Below, piece by piece: positions 43,676-56,300 of a stretch of 64,000 nt of DNA. A program made the translations under genes and the position numbers. The notes beneath the pieces are model-generated. The model made no database searches and was not told where the DNA came from. It saw only the letters and a program-made list of their open reading frames with translations. This stretch comes from Amylostereum areolatum (Eukaryota; Basidiomycota; Agaricomycetes; Russulales; Stereaceae): contig SAXG01000062.1 in assembly GCA_012932865.1 (NCBI GenBank), positions 216,496 through 280,495 on the forward strand, given 5' to 3'. The first letter of the stretch is position 1. Every line of letters starts with the position of its first letter.

Positions 43676-44537
43676 CACGGACAAACTTTTATCCATCATA
43701 CGCACTCGGACTTTCTCTTTCTCATCATCATCACGTCTTAACATTCATCGCTACGATACTTCTCGGACTAATCACGGACTGCGCCCTCATTCGCACGCAT
43801 ATTTTCCTCGGACTTCTCTACTGTACAGATTCCTATCGCTATGAGGAAGGCAAAGTGCTTGGTATTCTCTATGCGACGCACTGGAAGTGTCGCTTACTTA
43901 TGACTAGCGTCTGATTATGTACGAATTGCCGCTTACGATTGACGGCAATGATTACATCACTTCCCCTCCGCATCGCAAGCATAAAAGGGAAAGCCACAAC
44001 GACGACGACATCCTCAGACATCGTCAAAAAAAAACCAACTCGCACCATCCAAACCAACCAATATGTCTTCTACTCTCGCCTCCTCCTCGCGCAACCTCTC
44101 TACCGTCGACCACACTCCTCCTACCACACCTCCTCCCTCTCCCGTCCCTTCGCGCACTCCCAGTTAGGGTCTCCCACGATAGACAAGGAGGATCTAGAAG
44201 TGGTGGAGGCGTTGCTGAAGCGGTATAATAGTAATACAAATTCTATCGCTTGGTTTCGGATAAGGATAAGAAGGGTGAACATCAAAGCAAAGGGAATTAG
44301 AAGCATGATGCAACCCACCCAATCACCCGATCTTACGATGTTCACTACAACCACCCCTCGCTCGCTCATCATCTTCCTAAGTGTGATCGTAGGACTTACA
44401 ATCCTCACCCTCCTCGCATCATCTATCTTCCTCCAACGATGGTGTCGGACGAGCGATCAAGAACCCGTTCAAGAAATCCCCTTAACAGTAATCCGATTCA
44501 CGAATCAACGGGACGTCGATTCTAGAGAGGGGGCTAG
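43676..44537 (+). pseudogene. Element C hydrophobic/transmembrane coding region before 3' LTR
   Basis: One open stretch to 43914 contains a hydrophobic segment (TFIATILLGLITDCALI). A second (43939 to the LTR) has a Thr-rich segment, a 22-24 residue hydrophobic helix (LIIFLSVIVGLTILTLLA..., about 44368-44433), a basic stop-transfer RWCR and a tail of about 35 residues that ends at the purine tract. The position between pol and the 3' LTR with a C-terminal membrane anchor is where envelope-like genes sit in some Ty3/gypsy elements. No signal peptide or fusion-protein features recognised; the envelope reading is speculative. Confidence 0.35.
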
Positions 44538-45006
44538 TGTTACAACTCGATCAAGGTATTCCATTTCCTATTACCTTATTAGGAAGGACGTCGCTAAACG
44601 ACGGATTACGACTGTGCCCCAGCTCGTAACCGTCTCAACGACGCAGCCGCAACTGTGCCCCAGTCGCGTCCCCGTAGATACCTGATGCGACCGTTACCAA
44701 ATGTACATATATTTACTCAATCTCCTTTCCTATAAAAGGAGGCTCAACGAACGAGCTATTCCCCAGCTCGTTCTCTTTGTAAATACAGGACTGTTCTAAC
44801 TAGAACCTCCTCTTAAAGAATACTAAAGAGAATCTAACGCAAACTAAGTCGAAAGCTCGCCTAAGTCTTCCGTGAAGACTTACGGCTTCGCTTACCGACT
44901 TTAACCATTGTATAATCGAGACGTCTGGATCACCTGATCCCACTTCTCATACGCCAGAGTACTGTAGCCTGAGCCGCTTGTCACGTGATAAGGACCGTCC
45001 TTAACA
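44538..45006 (+). repeat. 3' LTR of element C
   Basis: 469 bp; differs from the 5' LTR at about 11 sites, almost all C/T or G/A and several within CpG. Confidence 0.93.
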
Positions 45007-45011
45007 GCAAG

Positions 45012-45954
45012 TGATCGCCGCAATGGTTTTGGATGGGTCGGGAGCTGCTTTCGCGGTGGGTGGAGCCACACTCGTCGGCGGGGGAGGGGCCTTAGATCTA
45101 GTCTCCACTGCGCCCACCTGTCACGCGCTCGAGTCGCGGTTGGGGCAGTCGCGGGAGACGTGACCAGCCTGTCGACACATGAAGCACTTGCCCTCACGCA
45201 TCATCTTTGCACGCTCATCGTCTGTCAGCTTTGCAGGGCGGGTCGAGGTGTTGGTGAAGGCGCCGACTTGGCGTGACGAGGAGTCATTGGACAAACCGTT
45301 CGAGGTGAGCGCGACAGCCCCCTTGGACTGACTGCTCTTCCTCTCCGGGTTCTCTTTGAGCCATTGGTGGTTGATGCAGCGGGCACGCTCCTTCCACTCC
45401 GCAAGGTCAGTGGGGAATGGGTACGACCAGGCCACCTGCTTGCCAAGTTCTTGCTGTAGTCCTTTCTTGAAGAAGTGGATCAGTGCTTCCTCGTCATATT
45501 CTGTCATGGTTGCCAGCAGTTCAAACTCGGTGATGAAGTCAGTGACGTCCCGAGTAGTCATCGTGAGCTCGTTGATCTTACGCTGGGCCTCCATCTTTGG
45601 TTTGATGGGTACGAAATCCCAACCAAACCTATCCGAAAGCTCCTTGTAGGTGCTGTAGTGGAGCTTTGGGGGTGTTTCGCTGGAGTCCTCGGCTTCTTCT
45701 TTCTTGTCCTCGTCGGCAAAGAGCTCCATGCGGCGGTGTGTGGCCTAGGAGTTTGCTGTGTCTCCCTCCATCAGGCTGAGGAGGAGCATCATCTTGGCAT
45801 CATCTGTAGTGTAAACATCTTTGTTAACACGAAGGAACATGCAGAGCTCTAGGGCGAATTGGAGGGTGTCGCGTCTGTCGCCCTTGAAGGGCTTTGGCTT
45901 GGGGCCGAGCTCGCACTTGGAGGCGGTAGAGGGTTTGGTTTCTTCGTCGGGCAT
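45012..45954 (-). pseudogene. gag: A6 Gag, 5' part
   Basis: Gag from ATG 45952-45954 (MPDEETKPSTASK) with the capsid-like region and zinc knuckle CFMCRQAGHVSRDC. A TAG at 45745-45747 replaces the Trp of the conserved AKAWATHRRM (TGG to TAG). Sequence is clearly diverged from A2/A4/A5 Gag (KLHYSTYKELSDRFGWDF). It continues beyond element C at 35182. Confidence 0.85.
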
Positions 45955-47130
45955 TTTGTCAGTGGGGAGGGCGATGTCGAGGGATCGGGTGAAGGCTGCT
46001 TCTTGTTGGTGTCGGAGTTCCTTGCAATGTTCTTCAGCTTCGTCAAGCTCGATTTGGACTTCACGCGCGACTTGGAATTCGAGGGGTGTGATGAGTTCCT
46101 AGTTGTGTCTCCAAAACCAGAGATCCTGAACAGGGTTTGTACTAGAGGGCTGCCACTCAACTACTATGCGCCCTGGTATTCCTTGCCGGTTTCGTCGATA
46201 CGCGCACCACTTCTTGGTGATGCTGTTGAACTTGAATCCCTTGGGGGGGGAGAGGATAGTGGATCGGCAGGGCGGTGGGGAAGAGGATGCAGGTGGGTCG
46301 AGGAAGGCAGTAAGGACGTCGGTTGCAAGATCAAAGTCTTTGTCTGTGAGATAGTTGCCTCCTTAAAAGTACCAGCCTTGTCTGCTTTCTTCGGGAGGGT
46401 TGTGGGCCCAATATACCGGTCTCTTGGTGTCTAGGGAGGTGAGGACGGAGTACTTGTATGGACAATAGTCGCAGAAGATACCCGGGGGAAACACGGGGGT
46501 GGGGGGACGGGTGAAGGTTTGGGAAGCAATGGTTCTAGAAGAAGAAGTCCGCAACGGGGCGACGACCGAGGAGTTTCTGGATGAGGTAGCCAGCTTTTAC
46601 TACCTGGTGGATCTTGTGTTCATAGTGGCGGTGACAAAGGGTCTTACTCTTGATGGTGGGACGGAGAACTGGTGGCGGGGTAGATTCAGGGGTCCAGCGA
46701 TTAAACTGGGAGATGGAGGTGAAGCTTGTCTGGAGGATCGGGTTGGGGGTGTTCTGGATGAGGTAGGTGTGGTAGGTGGAGGCATGGAGGGTGAACTCAA
46801 GGAGTTCGAGGTCTACGTTGATGCACGTAGTGATCTGGGTGTAAAGGGCGAGGACGACCGTACCATGATCCTTATTCCACCTCCACTTGAAGATGCGGAA
46901 GTTGAGACCGTGTGCAGTCCACGGGTCCTTCTTGCAGAGGTTCTGGATAGGGATGAGGCAGTTGACAGTGACAGCGTCGGACCAGGGGTAGGGTAGGGGT
47001 GCATTATCTCGGGGGGTGATTGGTTTACCATCAAACGGGAGGAAGACCAGTGCATTTGGGAGATCCGTGGTGTAGGGGGTTTAACGTCGTAGAGACGGTA
47101 GGGGTAGATGGGGAGAGAGGTGCGAGGTAG
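45955..47130 (-). pseudogene. A6 leader: ORF1 and Gag extension
   Basis: ORF1 (LPNALVFLPFDGKPITPRDN, KKDPWTAHGLNFRIFKWRW, RRPVADFFF) ends at TAG 46535-46537, then the Gag extension (GIFCDYCPYKYSVLTS, KKWCAYRRNRQG, VVEWQPSS) runs to the Gag ATG. Two stops inside the extension (after WYF and after RHN) and several gained ATGs show decay. It is the most diverged copy of this leader here and is what makes the synonymous-site comparison possible. Confidence 0.6.
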
Positions 47131-47151
47131 GCATAGGGTAGACTGTCCAGG

Positions 47152-47574
47152 TGTCAGAAACATAGCTTATGAGACCGATGGAACTGCCTAAGTCGTGACG
47201 ATGGGAGGAGCGAGAAGAAACAATAGATTTGAGAGTGCTAGGGCCTAGGGTAGTGCAACGTGCGCTACAGTACTGTATGACAAGATGGACAGTCTAAGGA
47301 AAAGGGAAAAGAGATACTGTCCTTATATACAAGTGGGAACGATGATGCAATGTGATGCGATAGTGGTGCGAGCGGGGGGAACAATAAGAAAGGAGTCATG
47401 GGGCGGAGGACGGAAGTCCGGAGCAATGATGTCATAGATAAGGATGCAGAACTCCGTTCGGAAGTCCAGGCAATGATGTTGTTGGAGCATGTGATGCGAA
47501 GGAAAGTCATGTGCCATGATGTGTCGCGTGTACAAGGTCTGCAAATGAAGAGAGAAATAGAGCGATCCGTAACA
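47152..47574 (-). repeat. 5' LTR of A6
   Basis: 423 bp, starting TGTTACGG in element orientation instead of TGTCACGG. Primer site complement at 47140-47149. The following pentamer CAGAC finds no partner at 30198-30202, consistent with the shared-LTR arrangement. Confidence 0.85.
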
Positions 47575-47669
47575 CAGACCGGGTCGTTCATGCCAGCCAC
47601 CTGTTTTCCAGCTTGTCTCTTCTCCAGCGGCCCACTACCCCTCCCTTCTACCCTCTCGTCCTCATCCCC

Positions 47670-48885
47670 ATGTCGGACAATGAGGTGCAGTTGCAGCCCC
47701 ATCCAGGTCAATACGCAACAAGAACATGTCCAAACTGCACCAAAATGTTCTACTGGCTCATCAAAAAGCACTGTCAGCTTTGCATCACACTGGAGAACAT
47801 CCCTCTCAGTGAGATTGAGCAAGAGGCTCTTCTGGTGTGTCTTTTTCTACTAGTAGATGTTCTCTTCCACTAACCAACAGTAAACCCTCATCTCAGGATA
47901 AACTACAGTGTTTGGGCTGCAGTATATACTCCGACAGGCTCAAGGCCACTTTGTGCAATGACTGTATTTCTTACTTCCAAAGTACGTGGTCTCTCTCCTA
48001 CATATCTCATTGCTCCTCGAAGATTTAACATACTCTTCCAGCGGTTAACGTCCTACCAAGCAGTTTGCTCAAAATTGAAGGCATGCACAACCTTATCCTT
48101 GGAGAGGAGGGGCCTACATCCAACTACCCAAAGAGTAGGGTAACATCTGCTGTTATCCAATGTGCCACCGTCTTTCAAGAATCTGCATCTGATGTGCACT
48201 TAGGCCAAAGCCAGAAACATGCACCCAACTCATCACTCCAGAAGGCAAACCTTGCACGGTTGAAGAAGAGTCAAGCATCAGGATCAACATCAACCCCTGC
48301 TGCTGTCCACAAGCAGGAACGTATGAACAAGCGTGACAGTGTAAAGGGAAAGCTGGCCCAGGTCACGCTGGTGGCAGATGTGATGTCGACAGCATCCAAA
48401 CTCTCTAGGAAAAAGCCATTTGTGGTGCGTTTGCTGTTGACCTCAATTCAAATATTGGTATTGATTGTATCTTTTCTTGGCAGATACCTAACCTCAAGAT
48501 AACCCAGAGCTATTCATCTGTGAGGTCTATGTGTGATGCCGTGAGGGATATGATTTCAAGAGACCCCATGTTGTACCAAGCCATGTGGTCCACATGGAGC
48601 AGACATGCGGAAGTGCTGTCGGTCACATGCGAGCAGATGTCGGCTGATGGGGTACTATGGTGCCCTGTTCCTAGCGGGACATCAGCGGGTAGCGCAGGCT
48701 CTCTTCGGCGGGTTTACAAGTGCTTGGTGACAATATTCCGGTGGTTGGGTAGGCATGCCAGCGGTAGAACCGGCGATGAGCATCTGCCCTCAGTGAGCAG
48801 TGCAGCTAAGGTAGGCTGCAAGCACATCCATCCTATGTCACGTGCCAAAATGTTACTTTTCGTGACTTTAGCATATAAATCATAA
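47670..48885 (+). CDS. Unrecognised spliced gene with paired Cys clusters
   Basis: Gene model: exons 47670-47836, 47881-47981, 48042-48424, 48484-48885, introns of 44, 60 and 59 bp with GT-AG ends, all joins in frame (351 residues). The N-terminus has four CxxC-type pairs: CPNC, CQLC, then CLGC and CNDC, resembling two zinc-binding clusters. The middle is Ser/Lys-rich; after the last intron comes SYSSVRSMCDAVRDMISRDP. I do not recognise the family. From about 48675 the sequence also exists, inverted, around 49605-49663 and 52541-52680, so the 3' end of the model may be repeat rather than gene. Possibly transposon cargo. Confidence 0.55.
48675..48850 (+). repeat. Uninterrupted copy of the foldback element's target sequence
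   Basis: Its reverse complement matches, in order, 49605-49663 and 52541-52680, the two flanks of the foldback element. It reads straight through the insertion point (GTGCAGCTAAGGTAGG) and therefore represents the empty site. Confidence 0.8.
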
Positions 48886-49663
48886 GGATATTTGACGCAC
48901 GAAGATATGAGGATTCCGAAACCGAGACTCTTTGGGCGTACACGTTGGCAAGGAGGTTTATGTTGCCATTTTGGAAGAAACGAGGTGGTCGAGATCTAGT
49001 TTACATTTCTCGAGTACGAGAGGTTATTCAGGGAAAATAAGTCCTGTGGCACATGACCGCTCCAGCCGTGTTACTCACATCCGCAACTCTGCTGTAGCTC
49101 TGCTCTATCCTCATTGTGTACTGCAGCTCTGCTTTGTCCACATTGTGTGAAACAGGTACGCTGGTGGACGTTCCTAATGTCAGGGTGGAGAGAACGGAGA
49201 TAGCCACACTCATTGGGCGGAGGTGGCCGCTTGAGCGAGTAGCGGAGGTCACCGCTGATGCAGCATCCTCCAGGCTGCACTCCGAGTCTGAAATACCTCA
49301 TGACATCTCAACTCCATAACAATCTGATTTCTATACCAGTTTGAGAATTCTGTGCCCTCTCAAAATCTGGCACTCAATTATTGCCACCATTTTGTGATGC
49401 TTACTTTGCAGATTCTGTGAATGTGATGGCTTCCTCGAAGCTGACCTCAAACCTTTCAGTCAATTTTGAGCATACACTGTAGAACAACACGACTACTGTA
49501 CACTACCGTACAAAATCCTACTTCCAATCGCTTTTTTTGCTCATCCTCGGAGGCTCCAGAACTCATTGAGAACTTGTCGTGGACTTATCATCATTTGTCA
49601 TCCAGATGTCACACACGGTCACAAGCACATGACATAGGATGGATGTGCTTGCGGCCTACCTTA
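48886..49663. other. Intergenic, no recognised gene
   Basis: About 780 bp with only short accidental frames. The last 60 bp are the inverted duplicate of 48808-48850 that borders the foldback element. Confidence 0.5.
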
Positions 49664-52540
49664 GAATCCAGCCGCGCAGCGCGCAAAAATTATAATTCTC
49701 ACCACCCCTGGCCACTTTATTTTGCCAAAATAGATTACCAGGTGCAGGATCCGGCTGGGCAGTACACAAAAACTTTGATTTTGACCCTCCGTCCACTTTG
49801 GTTCACCGAAACAGAGCAGTTAGGATTTGTGGATTGTTACGATTGATTTCAATGCAAATATAGGTCCGGCAGTGATACAGGGTCTCGCCGAGGTGTCCTG
49901 GGCCATGTCTTGGTGGTGTCCAGGACACAGGGACCTTTCGGCGAACATGAAGAACCTTGTCTGGCGAGACATCTGGTAGGATACCGTGACAGGATTTGTG
50001 AATTGTTTAAGGTGATTCCAATGCAAAGGCAGGTCTAGTAGTGATGTAGGGGCTCACTGAGGTGTCCCAGACACCGCTGAGACATGGCCCAGGATACAGT
50101 GACACAGGGGCTCTCTGAGGTGTCTGGGACACCACTGAGATCTAGCCTATTACACAGGGATTACTCAGTAGACACATAGAATTCCTTCCGGCTAGATGCC
50201 TGGTAGGATACCACCGACAGGATTTGTGAATTGTTTAGCATCATTCCAATGCAAAGCCAAGTCCTGTGGTAATACAGGGACATTATTGGGACTCCTAGAT
50301 ACCACCAGAATATAGTGTAATGTAGAAGGACTACTTAGTAGATGTGTAGAGCCTATGTTGGGGACAACCCTTGTAGAACACTCCCTTATGTGTTACATAT
50401 TCACAAAGTCTTATCTACACACTAAACAACATCTCAAAAGGAGCAACTGACTCTCTGACTTTCATGTCAAGTCACCAGCATTGCTTTGGATATGGTTCTT
50501 ATGTTGTTAGTTATACAATTTGGACAGCTGTTTACTTTGTTGGTTTGATGTAGTCAGCTATGCTTGCATTGGTATGAGTATTGCACGGTCACAGTGCCCC
50601 ATCAGAAGCTTTGCCAGTGAGGATGTTACAGAACAACTAAATCACAGTCATGGATAGGAGCTTGTGGCATCATTATATTAGACAACTGTACATGGTGTGT
50701 TAGTGGAATCAACTTGAACAATTTGTCATTCCATCAGGGGTAATATTTACTAGCAAGGACTCTACATGTCCTCTGAGAAATCTTGTATCCTATTCTAGAT
50801 ATTTGAGGCAATAGGAAGCTCATAAAATCTATGTGATACAACCAAATATGCATATATGAAGGGATAAAGAGAAACAACTTACTAGTTTATAGGGAGTGCT
50901 CTACAAGGGTTGTCCCCAACATAGGCTCTACATGTCTACTAAGTAGTCCTTCTACATTACACTATATTCTGGTGGTATCTAGGGGTCCCAATAATGTCCC
51001 TGTATTACCACAGGACTTGGCTTTGCATTGGAATAATGCTAAACAATTTACAAATTCTGTTGGTGGTGTCCTACCAGGCATCTAGCCGGAAGGAATTCTA
51101 TGTGTCTACTGAGTAATCACTGTGTAATAGGCTAGGTCTCAGTAGTGTCCCAGACACCTCAGAGAGCCCCTGTGTCACTGCTGGACCTGCCTTTGCATTG
51201 GAATCATCCTAAACAATTCACAAATACTGTTGGCGGTGTCCTACCAGGTGTTTCACCGGACATGGCTCTACATGTTTGCTGAGGGGTCCCTGTATTCTGG
51301 GCCATATCTTGGTGGTATCCAGGACACCTCGGAGAGCCCCTACATTCCCGCCGGACCTGCCTTTGCATTGGAATCACCTTAAACAATTCACAAATCCTGT
51401 CACGGTGACCTACCAGGTGTTTCGCCGGAAATGGCTCTACATGTTTGCTGAGCAGTCCCTGTGTTCTGGGATACATTTCAGCGGCATCTAGGACACCTCG
51501 GCGAGCCTCTACACTCTTTCCGGACCTGCCTTTGCATTAGAAATGCCCTAAACAATTCACAAATCCTGTCACGGTGCCCTACCAGATGTTTTGCCGGAGA
51601 TGGCTCTACATGTTCGCCAAGGGGTCCCTGTATCCTGGGACATGTCTCAGCGGTGTCCAGGACACCTCGGCGAGCCCCTAAATCCCCGCAGGACCTGCCT
51701 TTCTATTGGAATCCACTTAAACATTTCACAAATCCTGTCACGGTACTCTACCAGATGTCTCGCTGGACAAGGTTCTCCATGTTCGCCAAGAGTGTTGAAG
51801 ATAGTAATGTGGACGATCTCTAGCTTCAACTACATTATGTTATATGTGACGGAAAGGAACGGAAGGTTCTGGGAAGAACCGGAACAATATGGAATCGGCT
51901 GAGTGAGGCTGTGCAGAGCATGTGATTTTTACTGTACGCTTTCACATGAAAGCTGCGGTGGATGACTTAGTGCACTCTTGGCGCTGATTAATCATGCTAC
52001 ACTATGGCACCACTTTCTTACGGCTTTTATGATTGGCTCTTATGGCACAGCGGTTTGGGTATATAAGGCTCTCGTATTTCGTCCTGCCTCCTCACTCGAA
52101 GTATCCCTTCGACTGAGGTGAGCAATCCTTTATACCTTCTATCTATTTCTCTTTGGCTTACATACCTTACTATAGTGTCTTACTGACTTGGATAAGGTAT
52201 AATATATAACTCAAAGTATCCCTTCGACTGAGCGTCTTACTGACTTGGATAAGTCTGTTCAACAAAGAGGTTCCTGTGTCCTGGAAACCACCGAGACATG
52301 GCCCAGGACACCTTGGCGAGACCCTGTGTCACCGCCGGACCTATATTTGCATTGAAATCAATCGTAACAATCCACAAATCCTGACCGCTCTGTTCCGGAG
52401 AACTAAAGTGGCCAGAGGGTCAAAATCATAGTTTTTGTGTACTGCCTGGCCGGATCCTGCACCTGGTAATCTATTTCAGCAAAATAAAGTGGTCAGGGGT
52501 GGTGAAAATCATAATTTTTGTGTGCTGCGTGGCCGGATTC
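49664..52540. mobile_element. Foldback-type element with ~170-bp repeats, TA target duplication
   Basis: Termini GAATCCAGCC... and ...GGCCGGATTC are inverted repeats flanked by TA (49662-49663, 52541-52542). The ends stay ~90% alike for well over 100 bp. Arms (49664-50392 and 50893-52540) meet around a 500-bp AT-rich spacer. Each arm is a tandem array of a ~170-bp unit containing CTTTGCATTGGAAT: starts at 51021, 51191, 51361, 51530, 51699 and one near the right end; at least three units on the left. The right arm also carries a solo LTR. No transposase seen. A Tc1/mariner-like TA target is suggested but the class is not certain. Confidence 0.8.
51793..52264 (+). mobile_element. Solo LTR, family D (472 bp)
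   Basis: Begins TGTTGAAGATAG and ends CTGTTCAACA, with TGTTGAA/TTCAACA as perfect terminal inverted repeats and a 5-bp TSD AAGAG (51788-51792, 52265-52269). It contains TATATAAGG near 52071 and an internal near-repeat (AGTATCCCTTCGACTGAG twice). It interrupts a ~170-bp repeat unit. The TGTTGAA end is common in Ty1/copia LTRs, but that assignment is a guess. Confidence 0.85.
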
Positions 52541-53349
52541 TAGCTGCACTGCTCGCCGAGGGCAGATGCTCATCGCCAGTTCTACCACCGGTGTGCCTAT
52601 CTAACCGCCGGAATATTGTCACTGAGCAGCTGTGACCCGGCTGAGGAGAGCCCACACTGCCCGCCGATACCCCCATGCTGGTTCACATAAGACAGTCAAT
52701 TAGTGCTGTTGTCAACACATAACCCACGCGTCTGTTAGTCCATTATCAACACAAACCCCACGGTGGGCCCACGGTACCCCAAGGTACACATGGGCCTATG
52801 TGGGGTCCACCTATGATACCACCTCAGATACTTCACCTTGCCCCCTCCTCCACTGTCCAGGGCTCCTCAGACACTGCAGAAATGTCCTGGACCCTCAGTG
52901 ACAGTTCGGACCCTTGGACCCTTGGACCCTCGGACCTGTTTGGACCCTCTAGCAAATGTCGGAGGCTTCAATATCTACCTCCACTCTGTCTACTACCTGA
53001 TTACCCACCCTTTTGAACACATTCCACATACCATGTCTGATAATATCCCACATTGTCTCTAGTTCATCCGTCCGCCGTCCGATCCATCCAAGGCACTAAG
53101 TTAGATGAATTATATTAGAAAGGTACTGATTCCACGTAGTCTCCCTTCGATCCGATAATCTCAGCATGTGTGTCTTCCCATCGACCATATGTGTCAATCT
53201 CCCTTCCTCATAGATCCCCATTTCTACCCACTGCTATCTGTGCCCCTTCATACCCCATGGGTAGGAAAACTGTGTATTCAGAGTTAAGAGTCACCCAGAA
53301 CAAGGCAAAACGGAATTGGTATGGCAAAATCAAATTTCAAGCATGAGCA
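52541..53349. other. Spacer before KDZ gene
   Basis: The first 140 bp are the inverted duplicate of 48675-48810. Around 52905-52945 lies a short minisatellite of GGACCCTT units. The rest shows no gene. Confidence 0.5.
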
Positions 53350-56300
53350 ATGGGAGACCCGGTCAAGAAGAGAGTGCTCAGCCCACTAGCCAAGCAGAGA
53401 CTAGAACAGGCCCAGGATCAATGGCTGGACGATGGTGATCCCCCTCAGGACAACTTCACACATGACGATGACCACGATGACCACCTAGCATTCGTGCCCC
53501 CTCCTGTTCTTCAACTTCCAACCAAACGGATGGCTGGCAAGGTAAGTCTGTCAACCTTTTGGATCTCACCAAATCACCCCATACCATCCGATGTCCAGTC
53601 TCAAAATACCTTCATGAAGGAGTGGAAGGCCAGGATCCCCCAGTATACTTCCGTTATGCATGGCCGGGAGGCTCCGACGTCTGTCAAGTGCATTGATTGT
53701 AGGGTTGAGGATGGGAATTGGTGGTGCAAGCAGTGCTTCGGCTCTCCGAATGTTTGCGCAGAGTGCCTCCACAAGGGCCACCTCCGTCATCCTTTCCATT
53801 GTGTCCAACGGTGGACTGGAGGGCACTTCACCGATGCCTGGTTACATAACGTGGATGTGATCATTCATCTCGGACATGGAGGACAGCCATGCCTATCAAC
53901 ATCTAGTATCACTCTCGGACACGTGGCTCCCATTGGAAGCAAACAATCAACTCATCCATCCATCCATCCATCCAACCCCTCCTGCGATACATCCGACCCC
54001 TCCTCCCAATGCTCACGATCATCTCCCACCTCTGGTTTATACCCTGGAGCCCACACCACCACCCCAGTCAGCGCCCCCTATGTCCAATCATTTTGTCACT
54101 CCCATGATGCCCACACCTGACCCAACGCCACCGCCGGAGTCTGTTTCCACCCCCCGACCCCATTCTCCACTAGTACTTACTACACCGACACTATCAAGAC
54201 CTTCCACCCCTGTTCCATCCACCTCTGTCCCATCTACCCTGACTACACCCATCCCACCCCTCACATCTCCCGCATCCGATCAACCCGTCTTCGTAGATCC
54301 ATTCAACAACAGGATCATGGTAGTCGTCCATTCAACAGGTGCTCATCACATAGGGGTCCATTTCTGCAAATGCGAAGAAGCTGCTGCCGATAACCTACAG
54401 CTACTCAAACTGGGATTGTATCCGGCGAGCGTCAAGACTCCCAAGTCTGTGTTTACATTTTCTGCATTGGATGATTCTTGCAACCAAAATATCATATCCC
54501 ACACAACACTCAGCTCGTATTTTCAACAGGTGAAAGTGAAATCGTACTGAAGGTCCCCTGGGAAAACACCGGTATGTCCCTATCTACTTCGGACACCGTT
54601 CGGACCCCTAACAACGGCACTGACAAAATCCAGACTCGCTACCAGGAACTCCGCCGAACAAATCAACAATATCGCTATTTGACGTTGCTGAAACAATTCC
54701 ACGCATCCGACTCCCCTACACTGGCCCTAGGACAACTAACGCTTAGATGCATAACCTGTCGTCAACCTGGTGTCAATCTGGAGGTGAATTGGAAGGACAA
54801 TCCAGACAAGTGCACCAGCTTCCCACATCCCTTTGCAAGTACTGAGATATCCTTGATCTAGGTTCAAGTACATTGCCGCTGTTGTCCTAGATGGAAACTA
54901 CAGCGCACAACATCTCGTGTCCACAACCCCGCAGAAAAAGGAAGTCCGATTGGGTCATGGAACTGGGTATTTTGTCCCAGAAGCACATTACCAAACCCAT
55001 CTTGCGAATGCGGTGGAGACCAAGGTCTGGATACCTTGTCCTTCGTAATGTAAATGTTGAACTTATTAATTTTCAGACCACCAGAGTGAAGTGTGTCAAC
55101 CACTGTGCAGTGTTGCAGGCCGACTCGGAACACAAAGGAAGGGATGTGTCCGGTATAGTCTCTGTGGCATGTGCAGACCACGGATGCTGGCTCCCTGTTG
55201 GAACCGTCAACTTGCAGAAGGGAGAAAAGTCTGTCACCATCCATATTCTCCCTGCATGTGTATTGCTGACTATGTGCCCCGCTCTAGGCAGGTGAATGTT
55301 GATTATGCATTGTGCAGCGCACTCCAGCATAGTCTCGGAGGTATTGAAGAAGTTATGGTATCGTACGACATTATGTGTAAGTACGGAATCCACCTCCGGC
55401 GCTGAGTTGATGGCAGCATATATCTTGAACTCCCTCCGGGCCTCAAGATAAAACAGGGCATCAGCGTCTTTCACATCCACGGACATGTGGATGACTGCTT
55501 CGCCAAGTTTGCACCGGTTTATATCCCTAGAATAGGATACATTGATGGCGAGATCGTGGAAACACTTTGGTCAATCCTCAATGCTGCCTCCCGAAATGCT
55601 CAGGCTATGACACCCGCAGCACGTGAAGAGCATCTCAACTGGCATATATTTAACACAAACTGGAGGAAGGCCATCGGAATGCGTGCGTCCACAACCCTCA
55701 CATCCAGAATCTACTTAATTTCCATCCAGCCGCAATGTTAGACCACCGCCTCCGCGAAGCCTAGACCGACCTCCCAGACCGAGACAAGTATTATAAGGTG
55801 CTCAAAGCCCAAGCAACAGAAGAACAGGTAGAAGGGTGGCTGTCCGAGATGGACGAGGCACTCAACTGTCGAGAGACAGATCGTGAGAAAATGACCGTTT
55901 TTGATGTCTGCCTTAACCTTGGTATGACAACATCCCATCCATATCATCTCCGTGCTCACCAAGTCCTAGCTCCGGGGAAGAAGGAGCTACAGATGCAATT
56001 AACAGAGAAGGAGAAGGCTCTTGGGGGAGGGGTCCGCGTGAAATGGCTGGCAAGTGGAATCCGCCTCCGGGGGGCACAGTGAGTTTCCCCACCTGCCTTC
56101 TCATCCCACTTTAACATTCTCTATAGACTATCTCTACAGGCAGAAAAGAGGCGGCCTAGTCAGAACTCATTGACGATTGCCGGATGTCAGTCAAAATTGA
56201 AGCAACAAATCATGTCCTTCAACGGTGCTGTACGGAAGCAGCTTGGATGGTCCGGGGTCCGAGCCGCTTCAGACTTTATTCCCCAGTTGGACGAGGTTGG

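Larger units (their letters stand above)
35183..45006 (+). mobile_element. Ty3/gypsy chromovirus family C (9,824 bp), decayed
   Basis: Two 469-bp LTRs (35183-35651, 44538-45006) begin TGTTACAAC and end in AACA, with about 11 differences by eye, nearly all transitions. Flanks are GCGAG (35178-35182) and GCAAG (45007-45011), a 5-bp TSD with one transition. Inserted into A6 gag. Order: self-priming site, AUG-poor leader ORF, gag, -1 slip site, protease-RT-RNase H-integrase-chromodomain, then 2.9 kb with extra frames, a purine tract (AGAGAGGGGG near 44524-44533) and the 3' LTR. Coding is broken by stops that mostly look like C-to-T damage. Confidence 0.92.
30203..47574 (-). mobile_element. Ty3/gypsy chromovirus A6, interrupted by family B LTR and element C
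   Basis: In element orientation: 5' LTR 47152-47574, leader, gag to 45012, element C insertion, rest of gag, protease and pol 30644-35182 with a family B solo LTR at 32425-32881, then the shared LTR 30203-30612. The pol half is an A1 sister, while its gag, leader and 5' LTR are more diverged from A1-A5. Either A6 is a recombinant or the two halves belong to different insertions joined at C. Confidence 0.8.
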